The notes beneath the pieces were generated by a model. That model was not told where the DNA came from, ran no database searches, and saw only the letters and a program-made list of their open reading frames with translations. 9,991 nucleotides of DNA from JALGWN01 sp964598025. GTDB taxonomy: Bacteria > Arandabacterota > Arandabacteria > Arandabacterales > Arandabacteraceae. The translations under genes were made by a program, and so were the position numbers. Positions 5,822 to 9,991 of this stretch are shown here, one piece after another; position 1 is the first letter of the stretch; every line of letters begins with the position of its first letter. The stretch covers positions 1 through 9,991 of the forward strand of contig CAZRAU010000111.1 of assembly GCA_964598025.1 (NCBI GenBank), read 5' to 3'.

Positions 5822-5853
5822 AGAGGAGCGCCGTCGGTTGGCACCGCCCCTCT
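5822..5853 (+). terminator. Imperfect hairpin after the beta-barrel remnant
   Basis: AGAGG-A-GCG (5822-5830) pairs with CGC-C-CCTCT (5845-5853), with one mismatch and a 14-base loop. It starts 18 bases after the stop of the beta-barrel remnant and ends before the SD of the next gene. No U-tract follows, so it may be a weak terminator or an mRNA-stabilising structure. Confidence 0.3.
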
Positions 5854-5884
5854 CGTCTCCCGGTAATGCAGCAGGAGGTTGCTC

Positions 5885-6034
5885 ATGTTGTGGCTGTTCG
5901 CAGTCGTACTCATCATTCTATGGCTGGCTGGCTTTCTTACGTCTTTCACCATGCACGGCTTCATCCATGTTCTGCTCGTCATCGCCGTCATTGTTGTGCT
6001 GCTCCGCATCATTCGGGGGCGAAGGGTGCTGTAG
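5885..6034 (+). CDS. lmo0937-type small membrane protein
   Basis: A 49-residue protein, MLWLFAVVLIILWLAGFLTS... ending IIRGRRVL. It has two hydrophobic helices (about 2-20 and 26-42) joined by SFTMHGFIH and a short basic C-terminus. The pattern MLW..AVIL.ILWL.GF.TS.TM.GFIH.LLVIA..V.L.RII.GRR is that of the lmo0937 family (DUF5670-like), tiny inner-membrane proteins of unknown function. The SD AGGAGG (5873-5878) stands six bases before ATG. It is followed after 30 bases by another small membrane-protein gene in the same direction, so the two are likely co-transcribed. Its role is unknown; it is easy to miss because of its size. Confidence 0.85.
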   Translation: MLWLFAVVLIILWLAGFLTSFTMHGFIHVLLVIAVIVVLLRIIRGRRVL

Positions 6035-6064
6035 GCGGCGCATGTACGGGAAAGGGCAAGTGAA

Positions 6065-6277
6065 ATGAAAACCATTGGAATCGTACTCGTGATCCTTGGA
6101 ATCATCGCGCTGGTCTACGGCGGAATCAACTACAACAAAAACCGGACGGTCCTCAAGATGGGTGATATGACCGTTACCGCCACGGAGCATAAGAGCATTA
6201 CGGTCCCGGCAGTCGTCGGTGTGGTTGTGCTGATCGGCGGCGTCGCACTTCTGGTGGTCGGCAAGCGCAGTTCCTAG
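6065..6277 (+). CDS. Small two-TM membrane protein of unknown function
   Basis: A 70-residue protein with two predicted membrane helices (about 4-22 and 48-66). They flank a polar segment with KNRTVLKMGDMTVTATEHKS (about 25-44), probably exposed on one side of the inner membrane. The pattern of GIVLVILGIIALVYGGINY, the short VLKMGDM loop and TEHKSITVP followed by a second Gly-rich helix occurs in small uncharacterised bacterial proteins. It resembles DUF3185-type entries, but I am not certain of the family name. The SD AAAGGG (6051-6056) lies eight bases before ATG. It is close to the lmo0937-type gene (30 bases) and the M48 protease gene (36 bases), consistent with one operon. Confidence 0.75.
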   Translation: MKTIGIVLVILGIIALVYGGINYNKNRTVLKMGDMTVTATEHKSITVPAVVGVVVLIGGVALLVVGKRSS

Positions 6278-6313
6278 CCCGCATCCTTTCATCCGGAGAA
6301 GGGAGGACACAGA

Positions 6314-7759
6314 ATGGTCAGACGCAAACTCGTTTCCACCGTCGCAACAATTCTCATATTCTTTCTGATCCCGCTCTCGTGTGCCCTCAATCCGGTGAGC
6401 GGCAAGAGGGAGTTAATGCTGGTTACGGAAAGCGACGAAATCGCCCTTGGAAAGCAGGCGGATCAGCAGATTGGTCAGACCTACGGCATCTATGAGAGTT
6501 CGGCGTTGACGAATTACGTCGACCGGATCGGTCAAGACATGTCGAAGGTGACACAGCGGCCGAATCTCGAATACCATTTCCAGATGCTGGACACGCCGGT
6601 CATCAACGCGTTTGCCGGGCCCGGCGGATACGTCTACGTGACACGTGGCATTATGGCTTACCTTAACGACGAGGCCGAGCTGGCCGGGGTGATCGGACAC
6701 GAACTCGGCCATGTGAGTGCCAGACATATAGCCCAGCAGATTAGCCGAATGCAGCTCACCCAGCTCGGACTCGGGGTGGGCATGATTCTTTCGGAGGATT
6801 TCAGAAAGTACGCCGGTCTGGCCCAGTTCGGCGCAGGCATGCTGTTTCTCAAATTCAGCCGCGACAACGAGCGTCAGGCAGACGACCTCGGAGTCGAATA
6901 CGGCAGCAAGTCGGGTTATGACACCCATCGGATGGCTTCGTTTTTCCAGACCTTGGAGAGAGTCAATCCGGGAGGCAACGATGCCTTGCCGGATTGGTTC
7001 TCAACGCATCCCGATCCGGAGAACCGGATTGCGGCTGTAAACAATGCGACCGAGGAATGGCACCGGAGACTTGATCGTACCCAGTATGCGGTCAATCGTA
7101 ACGATTATCTGAAAATGGTTGACGGAATCATATATGGTGACGACCCGCGGCAGGGATACGTGGAGGGCAATGCGTTTTACCATCCGACTATGAAATTCAC
7201 CTTTCCGGTTCCAAGCGGCTGGCAGGTTACCAACACGCCTGCGCAGGTCCGGATCCTTTCGGACAAACAGGACGCCGTGATTCTGCTTATGCTGGACGAT
7301 TCCCGGTCTGTCTCTCAGGCGGCAGATCGGTTTGTGCAAGACGCCAATGCCGCCGTGCAGTCGAGGGAACACCTGGTTGTCAACGGACTTCAAGCCGAAA
7401 AGGTTGTTTCGCGGCTGGTGTCCGAGCAAGACACACTTCAGGCCATGTCTTACTTCATTGCCAAAGGCGGATCCATTTATGCTCTTCATGGGCTGACCGG
7501 ACGAACCGCGTTCTCACAGTACTCGCCGACGTTTTCCAGAACATTTGGCGGGTTCAAGAATCTGGACGACCCGTCCAAGATCAACGTGCAACCCGAGAGG
7601 CTCGCTGTCAAAACCCTCACCAAGGCCGGCAGTCTGAGAACGGTTTTGAAGCAATTTGGTACGCCGGAGAGCGAACTTGAGAATTTGGCCGTCTTGAATG
7701 GTATGCAGCTGGAGGACAATCTGACCACTGGGACGTTGATAAAGATCGTGGTGAAATGA
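6314..7759 (+). CDS. M48-family zinc metalloprotease lipoprotein with C-terminal LysM-like region
   Basis: A 481-residue exported protease of the BepA/YfgC-like M48 type, expected to act in the periplasm on envelope proteins. A hydrophobic N-terminus (5-22) ends at Cys23 in IPLSC, the place of the lipid-modified Cys in relatives, although the lipobox is imperfect. CALNPVSGKRELML is the usual start of the mature family protein. The zinc site is HELGH (129-133) with Glu186 in NERQADDLG as third ligand; FSTHPDPENRI (229-239) is a conserved M48 element. A middle domain (about 270-410) follows. The C-terminus (about 425-481, LAVKTLTKAGSLRTVLKQFG ... LENLAVLNGMQLEDNL) resembles a LysM-like peptidoglycan-binding fold. 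The SD GGGAGG (6301-6306) stands seven bases before ATG. All catalytic residues are intact, so it should be active. No TPR region is seen, unlike BepA. Confidence 0.93.
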   Translation: MVRRKLVSTVATILIFFLIPLSCALNPVSGKRELMLVTESDEIALGKQADQQIGQTYGIYESSALTNYVDRIGQDMSKVTQRPNLEYHFQMLDTPVINAFAGPGGYVYVTRGIMAYLNDEAELAGVIGHELGHVSARHIAQQISRMQLTQLGLGVGMILSEDFRKYAGLAQFGAGMLFLKFSRDNERQADDLGVEYGSKSGYDTHRMASFFQTLERVNPGGNDALPDWFSTHPDPENRIAAVNNATEEWHRRLDRTQYAVNRNDYLKMVDGIIYGDDPRQGYVEGNAFYHPTMKFTFPVPSGWQVTNTPAQVRILSDKQDAVILLMLDDSRSVSQAADRFVQDANAAVQSREHLVVNGLQAEKVVSRLVSEQDTLQAMSYFIAKGGSIYALHGLTGRTAFSQYSPTFSRTFGGFKNLDDPSKINVQPERLAVKTLTKAGSLRTVLKQFGTPESELENLAVLNGMQLEDNLTTGTLIKIVVK

Positions 7760-7868
7760 ACTCACTTACTCCCGAGGATCCTTGCGCAGGTACGTCAGGT
7801 GGCAGTGGGCTGCTGAGCATAGGATTAGGATCGGCGGCGAGGATACGAAAGGAGAAAACGGAGCGGAC

Positions 7869-8036
7869 ATGCATCTAATAATCGCTCTTGTCGTTCTGGT
7901 GCTGGATATCATCGCGATCTTGGACTGCCTCAAGAGGCCCATGGAGACAGGCAAGAAGGCTCTGTGGATCATCTTAATCATCGTGCTGCCAGTGGTCGGG
8001 ATGATCCTGTATTTCCTGTTAGGCAGAGGAAAGTAG
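7869..8036 (+). CDS. PLDc_N-type small membrane protein
   Basis: A 55-residue protein, MHLIIALVVLVLDIIAILDC ... KRP ... KKALWIILIIVLPVVGMILY ... GRGK. Two hydrophobic helices are separated by a short charged loop. This is the layout of the phospholipase D-nuclease N-terminal membrane domain (PLDc_N), found at the front of cardiolipin synthases and also as stand-alone peptides. No catalytic HKD motif follows, so it is not an enzyme by itself. ATG 7869 has GGAG (7860-7863) five bases upstream. An in-frame TTG at 7782 would add a hydrophilic, unconserved extension and is rejected. It lies 109 bases after the protease gene and 81 before the OmpA-family gene. Confidence 0.8.
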   Translation: MHLIIALVVLVLDIIAILDCLKRPMETGKKALWIILIIVLPVVGMILYFLLGRGK

Positions 8037-8047
8037 AGAGACGAGTT

Positions 8048-8077
8048 ATCACCTGGTCTGGAATCCAGTCGGGTGAT
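8048..8077. repeat. Interrupted inverted repeat before the OmpA-family gene
   Basis: Outer arms ATCACC (8048-8053) and GGTGAT (8072-8077) enclose an 11-base palindrome CTGGA-A-TCCAG (8058-8068), almost concentric. It could be a protein-binding site, or a terminator hairpin after the PLDc_N gene; no U-tract follows. It ends 40 bases before the next start codon. Confidence 0.4.
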
Positions 8078-8117
8078 GGTAATTGGGTGAGGTACCGACA
8101 AACGTGAGGAGGTCGTC

Positions 8118-8783
8118 ATGAAGAGGTTTGTCATATTCAGTTTGGTAGGTTTGTTGATGCTTGGGAGTCTCAGCTGCGGCTGGACCCGAGCGCAGAAGGG
8201 GGCGGCCATAGGTGCCGGTGCGGGGGGCGCAATCGGCGGTGCTATTGGAAATAAGGCAGGCAACACTGCGGCCGGCGCCATTATCGGTGCCGCGGTTGGT
8301 GGCGTCGCCGGTGCATACATCGGCGATTACATGGACAAGCAGGCGGCCGAACTGCAAAAGGAACTCGAGAACGCGAGAGTCGAGCGCATTGGTGAAGGCA
8401 TCAAAGTCACCTTCGATTCAGGGATTCTGTTTGATTTTGACAAATCCACTTTGAGGCCTGCAAGCCAGGAACAGATCAGGAGGTTTGCTGAAGCTCTAAA
8501 GAAGTACGAGGACACCGATATCTTCATCGCGGGGCATACCGATGCTACCGGCTCGGAGGATTACAACATGACGTTGTCACGCCAGCGGGCGGAGTCGGTC
8601 GCGAACTACCTGGAAAACCTGGGCGTGAGCCGGACGCGCTTCACGATAACGGGATTCGGGGAGACCCAGCCCATTGCGAGCAACGAGACCAATGATGGCC
8701 AGCAGCTCAATCGCCGTGTCGAAGTTGCAATCTATGCGAACGCCAAGCTGAAGGAAGTCGCCAAGGAACAGACCGAGGGCTAA
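8118..8783 (+). CDS. OmpA-family lipoprotein with glycine zipper (YiaD-like)
   Basis: A 221-residue envelope protein. A signal sequence (1-19) leads to Cys20 in GSLSCGW, the likely lipid-modified residue, though the -3/-2 positions are not canonical. A glycine zipper with dense G-A/G-G repeats (28-70, GAAIGAGAGGAIGGAIGNKA) suggests membrane-associated helical packing. A charged helix (about 73-92) links it to an OmpA C-terminal domain (about 98-207) that binds peptidoglycan. Asp142 in GHTDATGS and Arg157 in LSRQRAES have the 15-residue spacing of the diaminopimelate-binding pair. The layout matches YiaD-type lipoproteins that tether the outer membrane to the cell wall. The SD AGGAGGT (8107-8113) stands four bases before ATG. 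Intact. Confidence 0.92.
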   Translation: MKRFVIFSLVGLLMLGSLSCGWTRAQKGAAIGAGAGGAIGGAIGNKAGNTAAGAIIGAAVGGVAGAYIGDYMDKQAAELQKELENARVERIGEGIKVTFDSGILFDFDKSTLRPASQEQIRRFAEALKKYEDTDIFIAGHTDATGSEDYNMTLSRQRAESVANYLENLGVSRTRFTITGFGETQPIASNETNDGQQLNRRVEVAIYANAKLKEVAKEQTEG

Positions 8784-8891
8784 ACCGATCAGAATCAAGG
8801 TCCACGGTATGAACGGCGGTATTGGCGATCTTGGCCGATGGATTCTCTGGGGCATAGGTTAAGGAAATGGAGTTTTTGTGGGCACCCAAAC

Positions 8892-8920
8892 TTGACAACA
8901 TTCTGAAAGGAGGGTAGAAG
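8892..8920 (+). promoter_or_regulatory. Possible sigma-70 promoter upstream of the C-anchored exported protein
   Basis: A perfect -35 TTGACA (8892-8897) is followed 17 bp later by TAGAAG (8915-8920), which matches TATAAT at only four of six bases. It is placed 74 bases before ATG 8995. It overlaps the AAAGGAGGG (8906-8914) that could serve as an SD for a TTG at 8923, so the two readings are mutually exclusive. Confidence 0.3.
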
Positions 8921-8994
8921 CGTTGTTGCGGTCTAGGGGACTGATTGATCCTGTATCACGCCGTGCATTACACCACGAAAGGGGCGCAGCAGAT

Positions 8995-9429
8995 ATGTTA
9001 AAACGAACAGCGTTACTAGCCACCGTTATGATGTGTGTCCTGGTCTATGCGGGAGTTGCGGTAGGACAAGACAATCTTCAAAGTTACTTCAACGACACCG
9101 CATGCAAAGTGAAGGCAACGGCCGATCCGTCGCAGAAGCGCGCAATCCTCGGCGAGCGACTTGAAAACATGTTGAAGGCGTTGAACAGGGTCGAAAGCTC
9201 ACCGCTGGTTTCGGACGAGGATCGCGCCGGGATTGATCGGTACAAAGCTATCCTTCAAGAGAGACAGAACGAGCTCGCCGGTACGGGTGGCTACGATCGT
9301 GTGCCCGATGGGCAGCTGAATGCCTTCTCTGATTTCGTCGTCCAGGATATGGAGCAGGCCGGCCGGACGATAACCATCAGTGTGGTCGTACTGCTCTTGA
9401 TCATTATTATTGTGATCTTACTCTTGTAG
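8995..9429 (+). CDS. Exported protein of unknown function with C-terminal membrane anchor
   Basis: A 144-residue protein not assigned to a named family. Residues 1-24 form a signal peptide (MLKRTALLATVMMCVLVYAG then VAVG, probable cleavage before QDN). A soluble, charged, largely helical segment (about 27-123) follows, with one Cys (37) and conserved-looking blocks SQKRAILGERLENMLKALNR and GYDRVPDGQLNAFSDFVVQD. The last 19 residues are a pure hydrophobic helix (126-144, ISVVVLLLIIIIVILLL). The protein would therefore sit in the periplasm, anchored by its C-terminus. The start is ambiguous. ATG 8995 fits the signal peptide and has AAAGGGG (8978-8984) ten bases upstream. An in-frame TTG at 8923 has a stronger SD (AAAGGAGGG) and would add 24 hydrophilic residues in front. 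No catalytic motif seen. Confidence 0.75.
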   Translation: MLKRTALLATVMMCVLVYAGVAVGQDNLQSYFNDTACKVKATADPSQKRAILGERLENMLKALNRVESSPLVSDEDRAGIDRYKAILQERQNELAGTGGYDRVPDGQLNAFSDFVVQDMEQAGRTITISVVVLLLIIIIVILLL

Positions 9430-9463
9430 TCTCGGCATAGAGCGAGCATTGTCGGCTTTCGGT

Positions 9464-9991
9464 ATGCGAAGTAGGCACAACCGATTCTTGACGGGCGCCA
9501 CGCACGCCTACTCGATGCCCTTGTGGGGCATAGCGTGGGTGGCGCTCGCATTGTTCATGTCTTCGTGTGGCTCAATCCGTCCTGCTCACCGTGCGCCCCC
9601 GCTTGCGGAGGAGAGTGCGCCCCTGCCACGCTACTCAATCGTTTGTATCATCCACGGCGATGGTGGCTACCTCTATCATGATGCCAGCGGCAATGCGCAC
9701 AGAGCAGATGAAGAAGCTCTCGCGAGAGCCAAAACGGTTGCGGAGCGGAACGCGGAAGCAGAGGTGTTCATCTTCCACGAGAGACGCCGGAGGCACTTCT
9801 TGCTCTTTTTCCCTGTCCGTGACGGAACCTTCTATTACTACCGGCACGGACGGCTCCTCGCCGAAGAATCATACTGGCGCGATCAGGGACAACTGCGTTT
9901 CGATCCCGAAATGGAGCTCTATAACCGCTTCCGCGTGGAAGAATCACCTGAGCTGGTGAGATTGTTCTTGTACTTCGGCCACGAAATCCCT
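9464..9991 (+). CDS. Unknown lipoprotein, truncated by the window edge
   Basis: An open frame of 176 codons runs to the last base without a stop, so the C-terminus lies outside. A hydrophobic segment (about 19-33) ends at Cys35 in FMSSCGS, a probable lipoprotein signal, followed by a Pro-rich linker (40-56). The mature part has distinctive blocks: IIHGDGGYLYHD (62-73), ADEEALARAKTVAERN (81-96), EVFIFHERRRRHFLLFFPVR (100-119), FYYYRHGRLLAEESYWRD (123-140) and LFLYFGHEIP at the edge. The His-Gly-Asp and FGH elements, together with hydrophobic strands, could suggest a clostripain/caspase-like hydrolase fold, but this is a guess. No SD is obvious: ATG 9464 was chosen, with TTG 9449 and ATG 9515 as in-frame alternatives, the latter nearest the signal sequence. 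It lies 34 bases after the C-anchored exported protein. Confidence 0.7.
   Translation, partial: MRSRHNRFLTGATHAYSMPLWGIAWVALALFMSSCGSIRPAHRAPPLAEESAPLPRYSIVCIIHGDGGYLYHDASGNAHRADEEALARAKTVAERNAEAEVFIFHERRRRHFLLFFPVRDGTFYYYRHGRLLAEESYWRDQGQLRFDPEMELYNRFRVEESPELVRLFLYFGHEIP

Noticed and set aside
7782..7868. TTG-started N-terminal extension of the PLDc_N-type protein
   Set aside because: Hydrophilic 29-residue extension with no SD; the membrane-protein pattern begins at ATG 7869, which has GGAG upstream.
8810..8863. 17-codon frame MNGGIGDLGRWILWGIG between the OmpA-family gene and the next gene
   Set aside because: The GDLGRWIL stretch recalls the start of DUF2905-type small membrane proteins, but it stops at once, has no SD, and no continuation is seen in other frames. 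It may be a relic; too short to call.

Overview
This window looks like chromosomal DNA from a Gram-negative, probably anaerobic bacterium. The support is outer-membrane and lipoprotein-type products, a sigma-54 enhancer-binding protein, a NifX-like metal-cluster protein and glycine-rich DUF5320-type proteins. A Desulfobacterota-like (deltaproteobacterial) host is my best guess. It rests on protein style only, not on any marker gene. No rRNA, tRNA, CRISPR array, transposase or integrase was seen.

Left end (1-337): the tail of a PilT-type pilus ATPase N-terminal domain stops exactly where the ATPase core should begin. It is followed by a good sigma-70 promoter (TTGCGC-17 bp-TATAAT). Regulatory and metal-cluster module (338-3044): a PAS / AAA+ / Fis-type sigma-54 activator is followed by an almost perfect sigma-54 promoter (TGGCAC-N5-TTGCT, 1881-1896). 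That promoter sits directly in front of a NifX/NafY-family protein, and two DUF5320-type Gly-rich proteins follow in the same direction. The promoter and an optimal ribosome binding site place the NifX-like start at GTG 1921, not at the upstream ATG 1852. The arrangement recalls the sigma-54-controlled orange-protein (ORP) operons of Desulfovibrio, but in a compact form with no MinD-type ATPases in this window.

Minus-strand block (3195-4909): a class I SAM methyltransferase lies upstream of an extended-SDR NAD(P)-dependent epimerase/dehydratase, probably as one transcript running convergently towards the DUF5320 genes. A 555-base stretch (4910-5464) then holds no credible gene. It has a ten-base-pair hairpin and, at its right end, a very good sigma-70 promoter (TTGACG-17 bp-TATAAT).

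Right half (5465-9991): a co-directional run of envelope genes. In order these are a decayed beta-barrel outer-membrane protein (no signal peptide, one frameshift), a 49-residue lmo0937-type membrane protein, a two-TM protein, an M48 metalloprotease with a LysM-like tail, a 55-residue PLDc_N-type membrane protein, a glycine-zipper OmpA-family lipoprotein, an unknown exported protein with a C-terminal membrane anchor, and an unknown lipoprotein cut by the window edge. Four items are short or edge-truncated genes easily missed by length-filtered gene finding: 1-174, 5885-6034, 7869-8036 and 9464-9991. The run looks like a cell-envelope maintenance or stress group, which is an inference from product types.
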